A stretch of DNA of 42,587 nt from Chitinophagaceae bacterium (GTDB lineage: Bacteria; Bacteroidota; Bacteroidia; Chitinophagales; Chitinophagaceae). How positions within the stretch are numbered: the stretch's first letter is position 1; the number at the start of each line of letters is the position of its first letter. The notes under the pieces were generated by a model, which searched no databases, had not been told where the DNA came from, and saw nothing but the letters and a program-made list of their open reading frames with translations. Positions 9,318-16,501 of the stretch are shown in pieces. The stretch lies in NCBI GenBank assembly GCA_014379965.1, contig JACMKU010000177.1:1-42587 (forward strand), in the 5' to 3' direction. The translations under genes and the position numbers were made by a program.

Positions 9318-9564
9318 TTTCCGTCGCAAACTAAATTCTTAATAACTGAAATTCAAATCTTTTAGTATGGAATGGGGCCTATAAATTTCTCCCCGATCCC
9401 TCTCTTTGTGACCCAGGATATCAAGTGCAGGTCCTTGGTGATTGGTATCTGGATAAATAAATCATTTGCCGGCGAATGTAATCCAATTTTTTTATCGCTA
9501 ATGCGTTGAATATGTGAGTAAACCAAACCGCATTCCTTACCTTTAAAGCGTTTAAAATCTAAAT

Positions 9565-9960
9565 ATGGCAAAACTGGACGCCGGCTCCACCCTGAAACGT
9601 CTGCGCAACCGCTATCGCCTCGTGGTGATGAATGACGATACTTATGAGGAAGTGGTGACCTTCAAATTGTCCCGGTTAAGCGTATATGTGGCTTTGAGCA
9701 CAATTTTTGTGTTATTGGTGGGCCTGACAGTCGCCCTTATCATTTTCACACCTCTCAAATACTACATTCCCGGATACGACGACCTCAAGATTGGACGAGA
9801 ATACCAACTCATGAAGTACAGGGCAGATTCCCTTGAAAGGCAGGTAAGTTACCAGGAGAAATACATCGACGGAATTAAGAAGGTAATGCAAGGCGGGGTG
9901 CCCTCGACATTAGACACGGCAACATTGCAACTCCCGAAAGACGATATTTCGAATGATTAA
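9565..9960 (+). CDS. Short membrane protein: N-terminal anchor module of M23-type proteins without the peptidase
   Basis: The 131-residue protein has a cytoplasmic N-terminus (LKRLRNRYRLVVMNDDTYEEV), one transmembrane helix (about 45-68), then FTPLKYYIPGYDD and a short coiled-coil-like segment (RADSLERQVSYQEKYIDGIKKVMQG). This arrangement matches, from memory, the N-terminal part of Bacteroidota M23-family metallopeptidases of about 300 residues that neighbour bactofilin genes. Here a stop codon at 9958-9960 ends the protein before any HxxxD or HxH zinc motif, and nothing M23-like follows. It may be a stand-alone scaffold linking the inner membrane to bactofilin. It is 92 nt upstream of the bactofilin gene, same strand, with a hairpin between them. 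Existence of the gene is well supported; the relation to M23 proteins is inference. Confidence 0.75.
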   Translation: MAKLDAGSTLKRLRNRYRLVVMNDDTYEEVVTFKLSRLSVYVALSTIFVLLVGLTVALIIFTPLKYYIPGYDDLKIGREYQLMKYRADSLERQVSYQEKYIDGIKKVMQGGVPSTLDTATLQLPKDDISND

Positions 9961-10008
9961 GGGAAAGTGCGGGAAAAGATGAAAACTCCGAAAAGTTTTT
10001 ATATTTTT

Positions 10009-10027
10009 CGGCTGATCGGATCAGCCG
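10009..10027 (+). other. Perfect hairpin in the leader of the bactofilin gene
   Basis: Arms CGGCTGATC (10009-10017) and GATCAGCCG (10019-10027) are perfectly complementary around one base. The hairpin lies 25 nt before the bactofilin ATG and directly after an AT-rich TTTTTATATTTTT stretch. It lacks a downstream T-run on the plus strand, so it is more likely a leader hairpin, a protein-binding palindrome or an intercistronic processing site than a classical terminator. Confidence 0.6.
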
Positions 10028-10052
10028 ATACGAAATCCTAAATCTCAAACCT

Positions 10053-10511
10053 ATGTTTAGTACTAAAAACAAAACCGACATGCTACCCGAAAAAACAAGC
10101 AATGGCAACGGCGGCGCTACTCTCGTTAGTGCCGGCACTACTCTCAAAGGCGACATCAGCAGCAACAATGATCTTAGAATTGATGGTACAATCATTGGCA
10201 ATGTCACTAGCTCAGCAAAAATCGTTATTGGCGCAAATGGCTCAGTGGAAGGAAATATTACCGGTAGCCAGGCCGACATCGTCGGTAAGGTTATTGGCAA
10301 TATTAAGACCAAGGACCTGCTTCAATTACGAGGCGAGTGCATTGTAAAAGGAAACCTGCAGGCAGGTAAGTTACAAGTAGAGCCTACTGCAAGCTTTAAT
10401 GGACAGTGCCATACAGGTACGACTGTTGCCAATGCAAGCGCTGCCCCGGAGTCGGGAGCAACTATCATTGATGTAACCAAGAATGGACACACCCAAGCGG
10501 TCGCCAGGTAA
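10053..10511 (+). CDS. Bactofilin (polymer-forming cytoskeletal protein)
   Basis: The 152-residue protein has a central bactofilin beta-helix domain (about 22-128) flanked by short disordered tails. Typical features are the start of the domain at LVSAGTTLKGDISSNNDLRIDGTIIGNV, the regular I/V-G-N/S-hydrophobic ladder (VIGANGSVEGNITG, VIGNIKTKDLLQLRGECIVKGNL) and the ending SFNGQC. Bactofilins polymerise without nucleotide and localise cell-wall enzymes or other envelope proteins. The last 29 nt overlap the atpZ-like gene in another frame. Located between a membrane scaffold gene and F0 assembly factors. Confidence 0.95.
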   Translation: MFSTKNKTDMLPEKTSNGNGGATLVSAGTTLKGDISSNNDLRIDGTIIGNVTSSAKIVIGANGSVEGNITGSQADIVGKVIGNIKTKDLLQLRGECIVKGNLQAGKLQVEPTASFNGQCHTGTTVANASAAPESGATIIDVTKNGHTQAVAR

Positions 10512-10716
10512 TAATAAAGACCTTCTCAGGTATGCTGGTCTCGGTACGCAACTATTAGCAGCTATCGGCCTAGGCGTTTTTGCCGGGCTGAAAGCTGATA
10601 AATGGCTGCATACTTCACCATTGCTGGCATGTGTATTACCTTTGCTCGTACTAGGCGGTATTTTCTACAAGCTTGTACGAGATACCGGTAAACACAAAAA
10701 TGATGAATCGAAATAG
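10483..10716 (+). CDS. AtpZ/AtpI-family F0 ATP synthase assembly factor
   Basis: The 77-residue protein has two transmembrane helices (about 17-38 and 45-64) separated by a short DKW-containing loop (GLKADKWLHTSP), the usual AtpZ pattern. AtpZ and AtpI assist assembly of the F0 c-ring and rotor. The start codon lies inside the bactofilin gene (29-nt overlap), and its end overlaps the next gene by 17 nt, so translation of the three genes is probably coupled. No atpB, atpE or other F1F0 gene follows. Confidence 0.88.
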   Translation: MDTPKRSPGNNKDLLRYAGLGTQLLAAIGLGVFAGLKADKWLHTSPLLACVLPLLVLGGIFYKLVRDTGKHKNDESK

Positions 10717-11104
10717 TCTTGCCGCGGTGCGACCGATGATCCTTGTCTTCGTATTACTTAATGCCATCTTTATTGCCGGAAAGAACCCCTTAACCCAATG
10801 GGGCATCGATCAGGGTGTCGTCATCGTAGGCAACCTGGTATTATTCGTTGTTAGTCTCGCTTCATTTCTTCTCACTCGCCGATCCTTGGCGAATCCAAAT
10901 CCTAACGCGTTTGTTAGGGCGATGTATGGCAGCTTCATGATCAAATTCTTCGTTTGCGCAGTTGCGGCCTTCGCTTATATCATGGTAGTGAAAAAAGACG
11001 TGAATAAAGCCGGGCTGATTCTTTGCATGGGACTTTACATCGTATACACTGTCATGGAAGTTACTGCCCTGACGAAATTGCTCAAGCAGAAAAAGAATGC
11101 CTAA
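10700..11104 (+). CDS. AtpI-like four-helix membrane protein
   Basis: I chose the ATG at 10700 (a second ATG follows at once), giving 134 residues; an upstream TTG at 10673 would be deeper inside atpZ. Four hydrophobic segments are seen: about 9-25, 33-54, 73-98 and 102-123. It resembles the weakly conserved 'ATP synthase I chain' proteins located after atpZ in Bacteroidota. It is presumed to help F0 assembly or magnesium supply by analogy, but sequence alone does not prove this. It ends in a Lys-rich tail and overlaps the next gene by 8 nt. Confidence 0.7.
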   Translation: MMNRNSLAAVRPMILVFVLLNAIFIAGKNPLTQWGIDQGVVIVGNLVLFVVSLASFLLTRRSLANPNPNAFVRAMYGSFMIKFFVCAVAAFAYIMVVKKDVNKAGLILCMGLYIVYTVMEVTALTKLLKQKKNA

Positions 11105-11735
11105 GAAGGAAGTTCCCATTTCACAATTGCAACAGTTTGTCCCCGACGGAACTTACGAGGCGGTACTGGATTACCTGCGCCAATTCAAGGTTCATCTTAC
11201 TGTGGCGAAGGAACGGAAGAGTATTCTGGGTGATTACAGGCATCGAACGAACCAGGAAAATCATCGCATTAGCGTCAATGGTAACCTCAACCAATATGCG
11301 TTCCTGATAACATTGCTTCATGAACTCGCGCACTTATTGACTTTCGAGCGGTTCGGTAACAGGGTAATGTCGCACGGAACGGAATGGAAGTCGATCTATG
11401 GTCAGTTGCTCGACCAGTTCCTACAACATAAAATATTCCCACCTGATATCGAAAAGGAAATAATGGTGTCGTTGCATAATCCAGCGGCAAGCAGCTGCGC
11501 AGAGGATGGTCTTATTCGTATCCTGAGGAGGTATGATCCGCCGGGTAGCCCTTTTATTTTAGTAGAGGAAGTAAAAGAGAATTCACTTTTCCGCACCGAC
11601 GATGGCAGGATATTTCAAAAAGGAAAAAAGTTGAGGAAACGTTTTCAATGCAAGGAGGTGAAGTCGGCAAGAATGTATCTGTTTAGTCCCGTGTATGAGG
11701 TGGAGAGGGTTGAGGCGGGAGGCGGGAGTCCTTAG
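11097..11735 (+). CDS. SprT-like zinc metalloprotease domain protein
   Basis: The 212-residue cytoplasmic protein has a zincin motif HELAH (His75, Glu76, His79) and third ligand His93 in MSHGTEWK, the SprT arrangement. SprT/SPRTN-type proteins cleave DNA-protein crosslinks in eukaryotes; bacterial roles are little known. No Cys4 zinc finger is visible in the C-terminal half, which contains RTDDGRIFQKGKKLRKRFQCKE. The ATG at 11097 overlaps the previous stop by 8 nt, so it is the last gene of an overlapping set with atpZ. In other Bacteroidota I would expect atpB in this position; here SprT occupies it. Confidence 0.85.
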   Translation: MPKKEVPISQLQQFVPDGTYEAVLDYLRQFKVHLTVAKERKSILGDYRHRTNQENHRISVNGNLNQYAFLITLLHELAHLLTFERFGNRVMSHGTEWKSIYGQLLDQFLQHKIFPPDIEKEIMVSLHNPAASSCAEDGLIRILRRYDPPGSPFILVEEVKENSLFRTDDGRIFQKGKKLRKRFQCKEVKSARMYLFSPVYEVERVEAGGGSP

Positions 11736-11740
11736 GCGGG

Positions 11741-11775
11741 ATCGTCATTACGAGCGAAGCGAACCAACGATATTT
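11741..11775. repeat. Short intergenic repeat CGTCATTACGAGCGAAGCGAA
   Basis: The core TCATTACGAGCGAAGCGAA lies between the SprT-like gene and the OM barrel gene. It matches from memory the widespread bacterial intergenic word 'GTCATTGCGAGCGAAGCGAAG'. Only one copy is present in the window, so repeat status rests on prior knowledge. Confidence 0.4.
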
Positions 11776-11812
11776 GGAAACTTGCATTTATCTTGCAGTC
11801 AAACCAAATATT

Positions 11813-12352
11813 ATGAGAAGAATTCTTTTTACTGCCCTAATCCTCGGAATCATCGCTACTGCCAATGCGCAAACAGAAAAAGGGGACTGGCTCGTAGGTG
11901 GCCGGGTCGATATCAATACAGGAGATAATAGTACTGTTATAGGCTTTTCACCAGGTGCAGGCCTATTCGTCATTGACAACCTTGCTATCGGGGCTAATCT
12001 CAATCTCAACTATACTAAGTCGGCCGATATCAAAGTCACCAATTTTGCAATCGGGCCTTTCGTGCGTTACTATTTTACAAAAGCCAAAGTGAGACCACTT
12101 TTGCATGGTTCTATCAACTTTGGCAGTACGAAGGTCAAAACACCACTGGGAACAGAATCCAATACTGCATCCACCTTATTCCTCGGAGGCGGAGTAGCTA
12201 TTTTTATCAATGACAATGTCTCCCTCGAGCCCATCATTGGCTATTCGAATACCAAGTACAAAAACTTTGAAGGAAGCGGTGCTTTTAATTTCGGATTTGG
12301 GTTTCAGGTCTATCTTAATAAGGGGCAGGTGGATAAGCTTCGAGGAAAATGA
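11813..12352 (+). CDS. Small outer-membrane beta-barrel protein
   Basis: Starting at the ATG at 11813 gives 179 residues with a clean signal peptide ending ATANAQ. The mature part shows alternating amphipathic strands and Gly/aromatic pairs (VGGRVDI, GANLNLNYTKSADI, FAIGPFVRYYF, LEPIIGYSNTKY) and ends FGFGFQVYLN. It fits the OmpA-like/OmpX-like 8-stranded barrel class of Bacteroidota. An in-frame ATG at 11774 would add 13 residues before the signal peptide and is rejected. Substrate or role unknown. It is followed 8 nt later by the inverted repeat at 12361. Confidence 0.85.
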   Translation: MRRILFTALILGIIATANAQTEKGDWLVGGRVDINTGDNSTVIGFSPGAGLFVIDNLAIGANLNLNYTKSADIKVTNFAIGPFVRYYFTKAKVRPLLHGSINFGSTKVKTPLGTESNTASTLFLGGGVAIFINDNVSLEPIIGYSNTKYKNFEGSGAFNFGFGFQVYLNKGQVDKLRGK

Positions 12353-12360
12353 TCTCACAC

Positions 12361-12484
12361 GTTTAATGTTTAAGGTTTAACGTTTAACGTTCTTTAATGG
12401 GAGATTCATCACGGTATCCAAGCAGTTTGAATTCTGAATAGCCCCTTCAATTAAAGAACGTTAAACCGTTTAAACGTTAAACCT
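12361..12484. repeat. Inverted repeat of GTTTAACG words between convergent genes
   Basis: The left arm (12361-12398) iterates GTTTAACG-like words and ends TTCTTTAAT. The right arm (12450-12484) is its reverse complement and runs directly into the stop codon of the acetyltransferase gene (12484-12486) with no gap. The loop is about 50 nt. Position between two convergent genes fits a bidirectional terminator. Confidence 0.88.
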
Positions 12485-12966
12485 CATACCGTCTTCACCA
12501 TCCAAAGACTGCACCCCGTGTGCCCGCTATTCCCCATTGGTCCCTTCAAATATTCGAAACCAAATTTGTGATAGACTTTCAATGCCTGCTGTAGTTCCGG
12601 CATGCTCTCCAGGTATACTCGTTTGTACCCAGTAGTCTTCGCGAAGTCGATGCTTTTTTCTATGAGGGTCTTGCCGAGGCCGATGCCTCTTGCATGTGGA
12701 AGAAGATACATCTTCACGAGTTCACACGTATCGTCAGGCAACCCGTCTGTAGGGAAGATGCCTGCGCCACCCACCACTTCTCCGTCAAGCTCTGCCACGA
12801 AATAGCCCGAACCTTCTTTTTGAAACAATTCAAACAAAGCATCGGTCGTGGGATCATAGTATACTGTGCCAGGATGATTGGCGCCGAATTCCTTCAGCGT
12901 GCCTTTCACAATCTTTGATAAAACGGGGTTGTCGTTCTGGCGGATAGAACGGATGAGTATGCTCAT
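12484..12966 (-). CDS. GNAT-family N-acetyltransferase
   Basis: The 160-residue protein carries the GNAT fold: strand 4 with CELVKMYLLPHARGIGLGKTLIEKSI, where ARGIGLG is the acetyl-CoA pyrophosphate-binding Q/RxxGxG/A motif, and a C-terminal YHKFGFEYLKGPM segment typical of the family. It transfers an acetyl group from acetyl-CoA to an unknown amine. It is flanked on both sides by inverted repeats (12361-12484 and 12975-13080), so it appears monocistronic. Confidence 0.93.
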   Translation of the reverse strand: MSILIRSIRQNDNPVLSKIVKGTLKEFGANHPGTVYYDPTTDALFELFQKEGSGYFVAELDGEVVGGAGIFPTDGLPDDTCELVKMYLLPHARGIGLGKTLIEKSIDFAKTTGYKRVYLESMPELQQALKVYHKFGFEYLKGPMGNSGHTGCSLWMVKTV

Positions 12967-12974
12967 GTCATAAA

Positions 12975-13080
12975 AATATGGGAATTAGTAATCAGGAATT
13001 TGGAATCGGTATTTAAACAAGAAAAAGCCTATCCCGCTTGTGAACCCGATTCCCGATTCCAGATTACTGATTCCCTATTT
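12975..13080. repeat. Inverted repeat of GGGAATCnGGAATC words
   Basis: The left arm (12975-13021) reads GGGAATTAGTAATCAGGAATTTGGAATC in overlapping short words. The right arm (13038-13080) is an imperfect reverse complement (CCCGATTCCCGATTCC, ATTACTGATTCCC). The right arm ends 2 nt from the stop codon of the hydrolase gene at 13083. The same word occurs at 33935-34010 and as a fragment at 29324-29346. Confidence 0.88.
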
Positions 13081-13082
13081 GA

Positions 13083-13982
13083 CTATTGAACTCTGCTCAA
13101 AAAATCATCCAGGATCACATTAAATGCTTCCGGGTCATCAAGCTGCATCCAATGACTCGTTCCCTCAATGGTCTTGTAAGTAATATTGGGTAATGCCTTA
13201 TGGAGGGAATTGGGTTGGTCCTCGGATGTTTTTCCTATGATGAGTTTCGGGCCGGAATATTTCTGGAGATCGGGCAAGGGATCGTATTCGAAGACTGATC
13301 GGATGATGCTAATGCTGGCTTCTTTCGAAATCCGGCGCACTCCTTTTGTCTCGAGGCTATCCGTAGTTGGCTTCGCTCCTGTAAGGAGTTGTTTCATATA
13401 TGAAGCCATTACCTGGTCGTACTGATCCGATTCAAGCGAGGCCATGATGGGTTTCGCCTGTTCGACCGGTGTTTTCCCTGGAGTGCCGGAGATCACAAGG
13501 CCCGCAACTTTTCCTGGATGGGTTCCTGCATAGGCGATCGCAGCGGAGCCTCCCATGCTATGACCTACAAGCACGACACGATCAAGCTTCAAGCTGTCTA
13601 CAACTGCCGAGATATCATTGGCGAGTGATTGGACAGTATAGTCATTGTCCTTCGGAGCTTCCGACATGCCGTGGCCGCGCATGTCCATTGCGATCGCTCT
13701 CCTGTTGGCACGCAGGTGAATCAACTGAGCTCCCCAGTGGTCAATGTTACCTCCGAATGAATGAACAAATAAGACAGGGATGCCGCCCACACCCTGGTCG
13801 TCTACATTGATATAGCCTGAGGAACCTTTGATGCTCTTCATTGGCTGGGATTCTTTTGCAATTGTTGTCGTACTCGTCGAATCATCTTTTGCAGTGGAAT
13901 CATTCGCGTCATTATTGTTGCAGGCAAGAAGCATGACCATTAAGGAGACGCAGGCGGACAGAAACAGTTTTTCTTTTGCCAT
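13083..13982 (-). CDS. Alpha/beta-hydrolase lipoprotein
   Basis: The 299-residue protein is lipid-anchored: signal peptide with lipobox LLAC and Cys21, followed by a Ser/Thr/Asp-rich linker (22-50). The hydrolase domain shows an oxyanion HSFGG (74-78), MDMRGHGMSEAP (99-110), nucleophile Ser142 in GHSMGG and catalytic His277 in GTSHWM; Asp255 or a nearby acid completes the triad. No cap-domain feature identifies a substrate; it may be an esterase, lactonase or haloperoxidase-like enzyme at the outer or inner membrane. It is flanked by repeat elements and probably transcribed alone. Confidence 0.92.
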   Translation of the reverse strand: MAKEKLFLSACVSLMVMLLACNNNDANDSTAKDDSTSTTTIAKESQPMKSIKGSSGYINVDDQGVGGIPVLFVHSFGGNIDHWGAQLIHLRANRRAIAMDMRGHGMSEAPKDNDYTVQSLANDISAVVDSLKLDRVVLVGHSMGGSAAIAYAGTHPGKVAGLVISGTPGKTPVEQAKPIMASLESDQYDQVMASYMKQLLTGAKPTTDSLETKGVRRISKEASISIIRSVFEYDPLPDLQKYSGPKLIIGKTSEDQPNSLHKALPNITYKTIEGTSHWMQLDDPEAFNVILDDFLSRVQ

Positions 13983-14054
13983 ACTTATAGAATTTGTTCC
14001 CGTCAGTTATTAGAGGGAGGATAAGATAGGCGCCGCAATTTTAATGCCTGAGTG

Positions 14055-14182
14055 CTAGTTGACTGTTTGATAGAGTTGACTAGTTGATTGGGTTGATCAA
14101 GTTGACTATGTTGAGATGGCATAGGAATTTGCTAAAATCAGGGTGTCAACGTTAAACCCTTAAACGCTAAACGTTAAACGTC
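14055..14182. repeat. Composite of two unpaired repeat arms (TTGACT words, then GTTTAACG words)
   Basis: 14055-14116 iterates GTTGATT/GTTGACT words. 14145-14182 iterates TTTAACGT words (plus strand ACGTTAAAC) and touches the sucC stop codon at 14183-14185. No reverse-complement partner of either arm is present nearby, unlike other loci, so this looks like two half elements side by side. Confidence 0.8.
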
Positions 14183-15394
14183 TCATGCCACAGCCTTCTT
14201 CACCAAATCTGCCGCCTCACTCAAAAGTATCGCCGACTGCACCTTCAACCCGCTTTCGTCGATCAGTTTTTTGGCTTCCTCGGCGTTGGTTCCCTGGAGA
14301 CGCACGATGATTGGTATCTTGATGTTTCCGAGATTTTTGTATGCGTCGATTACACCCTGGGCAACACGGTCGCAACGCACGATACCGCCGAAGATGTTGA
14401 TAAGAATGGCTTTTACATTGGGATCTTTCAGAATGATCTTAAATCCTGCTTCCACCGTTTGGGCGTTGGCAGTACCGCCTACGTCCAGGAAGTTGGCGGG
14501 CTCACCACCACTGAGTTTGATCATGTCCATAGTAGCCATCGCCAATCCCGCGCCATTTACCATGCAACCTACATTCCCGTCGAGCTTGACGAAGTTGAGG
14601 TTATATTTTCCCGCTTCTACTTCTGTTGGATCCTCTTCGGACACATCCCTAAGGGAGGCTAAATCGGCGTGACGCATGAGTGCATTGTCGTCAAGATTCA
14701 TCTTGCAATCGACCGCTACTATCTTGTCGTCGGCAGCTTTAAACATAGGGTTTATCTCGAGCATCGAACAATCGAGGCCAATGAATGCGCTATATAATTG
14801 TGTAACGAACCTTGTACAACTTTTGAACGCTTCTCCACTCAATCCAAGGTTGAATGCAATTTTACGGGCCTGGAAAGGTTGCAGCCCGCCGGAAGGGTGT
14901 ACCCATTCCTTAAATATTTTCTCTGGTGTATCATGAGCTACATCCTCAATGTTCATACCACCTTCAGTACTGTACATGATCACATTTTCTCCCTTACTCC
15001 TGTCGAGCAGGATTGAGAGATAGAATTCCTTTCGTTCGCTGGGTCCGTCATAATAAATATCCTGCGCCACGAGTATCTTGTTGACCACCTTGCCGGCAGG
15101 GCCTGTCTGGATAGTGACGAGTGTACCACCTAGCAATTTCTTTGCAATATCGACGACGTCTTCAAGATTCTTGCCCACTTTTACTCCATTGATACCAGTT
15201 TCCTTGATTGTTCCCTTACCACGTCCACCTGCATGGATCTGCGCTTTCACAACTGCGAAGCTGCTACCGAACTGCGTCTTGATCTGGCGGTAGGCCTCTT
15301 CTGCCTCGTGTACTGTGCTACAGGCAAAACCTTCCTGGACCGGCACGTTATATTTTTTCAATAATTCCTTAGCCTGGTATTCGTGGAGATTCAT
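14183..15394 (-). CDS. sucC: Succinyl-CoA synthetase (ADP-forming) beta subunit
   Basis: I place the start at the ATG at 15394 (MNLHEYQAKELLKKYNVPVQEG), giving 403 residues, the usual SucC length; 27 extra codons upstream are rejected. An ATP-grasp domain forms the N-terminal half (AGGRGKG near 50, nucleotide binding). The C-terminal ligase domain has NGAGLAMATMD, GGEPANFLDVGG and INIFGGIVRCD. With SucD it makes ATP (or GTP) from succinyl-CoA in the TCA cycle. No sucD gene lies next to it, which is common in Bacteroidota. It is followed directly by repeat arms and preceded by a divergent lipoprotein gene. Confidence 0.97.
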   Translation of the reverse strand: MNLHEYQAKELLKKYNVPVQEGFACSTVHEAEEAYRQIKTQFGSSFAVVKAQIHAGGRGKGTIKETGINGVKVGKNLEDVVDIAKKLLGGTLVTIQTGPAGKVVNKILVAQDIYYDGPSERKEFYLSILLDRSKGENVIMYSTEGGMNIEDVAHDTPEKIFKEWVHPSGGLQPFQARKIAFNLGLSGEAFKSCTRFVTQLYSAFIGLDCSMLEINPMFKAADDKIVAVDCKMNLDDNALMRHADLASLRDVSEEDPTEVEAGKYNLNFVKLDGNVGCMVNGAGLAMATMDMIKLSGGEPANFLDVGGTANAQTVEAGFKIILKDPNVKAILINIFGGIVRCDRVAQGVIDAYKNLGNIKIPIIVRLQGTNAEEAKKLIDESGLKVQSAILLSEAADLVKKAVA

Positions 15395-15541
15395 GATGCA
15401 AAATTTCGGCGAAGATAAGAGAATAGTTCTTGTTTTTCCGCCGTTCCATCTGCAATTGCCAACGTGTGCGATCATTTATCCTAAATTGCAGTTTGTGCCC
15501 AGTATTGTTAGGTAACAATAACTTGTTTACAAACCTCCATC

Positions 15542-16348
15542 ATGTACCGGTTCGCCATCATTTTATTCATTGTTATGCTGACTGGCTGCAGTACCGGGCA
15601 GAAAATCACCTGGCCTGAGCGCGCTTCCAATCTTTCCGGGAATGACTTCTATCACCAGGCCTTCGCGATGAAGTGGAGGGAACGAGATTCGTTCGCCGTA
15701 AAGGAGATCCTTGCAGGAAACATCCCCTCTTTTCTAAAAAAATTTGTACCTGTAGAGATTTCCATGCTCGACTCCGTAAGTGGTCGGAGGATCAAGGCCA
15801 CATATTATGTCTCCCAGGATTACCTGAGCATAGGTACCGACGATGATTGGGCAAGGATCAATATAACACCAAATGCTGCGCAAAGAATAGCTGATAGCAT
15901 CGGATGCTTCCTGCCGACCCGTAAGATGGTAGATGATATATATGGTGCGGCCAGGTTAAAACTTGAACCTGTCCCCATGTATGCTTTTCGTGACAGCACC
16001 CCAACCATGTGGCACCATCATCTCATCGTGGAAGGTCAGCGAAAGGGCCGTAAGGGACTTATTGCCGGTATACAAAAGGATGTTGTAATAAGTGGTCGTA
16101 TCTCAAGAGACACAAGGCCTGACCGAGTAGCTATATACGGTTGGCATAAGCTCGACGGCAAGCCAATTCAACCTCTCTATACGGGACATATTAACTGGTG
16201 GGTTGACTACAGCCAGGGAGTCCGGCTCATCTACCGTCGCATGAAAGTGGATGGGAAGTGGATGGATTATACAGAGGTGCTGGGAGATGGTGTGTTGAAG
16301 CGGTTGTTGTGTGATGAAGAGTTCTGTGATTTTTATCGATACCCCTAA
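15542..16348 (+). CDS. Lipoprotein of unknown function
   Basis: The 268-residue protein has a lipoprotein signal with lipobox LTGC (Cys16). The mature part holds a conserved-looking core: RDSFAVKEILAGNIPSFL, a strand-rich region with YYVSQDYLSIGTDDDWARI, then RIADSIGCFLPTRKMVDDIY, MWHHHL (a His triplet near 158-160) and a C-terminal part with NWWVDYSQGVRL and YTEVLGDGVLKRLLCDEEF. I do not recognise a named family with certainty; similar proteins without assigned function exist in Bacteroidota. The His cluster and conserved acidic residues could suit a hydrolase, but that is speculation. It is divergent from sucC and followed at once by an inverted repeat. Confidence 0.85.
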   Translation: MYRFAIILFIVMLTGCSTGQKITWPERASNLSGNDFYHQAFAMKWRERDSFAVKEILAGNIPSFLKKFVPVEISMLDSVSGRRIKATYYVSQDYLSIGTDDDWARINITPNAAQRIADSIGCFLPTRKMVDDIYGAARLKLEPVPMYAFRDSTPTMWHHHLIVEGQRKGRKGLIAGIQKDVVISGRISRDTRPDRVAIYGWHKLDGKPIQPLYTGHINWWVDYSQGVRLIYRRMKVDGKWMDYTEVLGDGVLKRLLCDEEFCDFYRYP

Positions 16349-16353
16349 TGATA

Positions 16354-16473
16354 AGAAGTTTAAAGGTTTAATAGTTTAAGGGTTTAAGAGTTCTGTTCTT
16401 CACACAGGCGATATCGTTTAGAAATTTTCAATCTGAAGAACTATTAACTATTAAACTATTAAACCCTTAAACT
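16354..16473. repeat. Inverted repeat of GTTTAAGG/TTTAATAG words
   Basis: The left arm (16354-16395) iterates GTTTAAAG, GTTTAATAG, TTTAAGG and ends GAGTTCTG. The right arm (16431-16473) is the imperfect reverse complement (GAACTATTAACTATTAAAC...). It starts 5 nt after the stop codon of the lipoprotein gene and ends 28 nt before the PNP start. Confidence 0.87.
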
Positions 16474-16501
16474 AGTCCGCGTTCACTCCAAAACTTTCTT
16501 C

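Noticed and set aside
15395..15475. Upstream extension of SucC by 27 codons
   Set aside because: SucC proteins start with MNLHEYQAKE; the extension has no conserved sequence.
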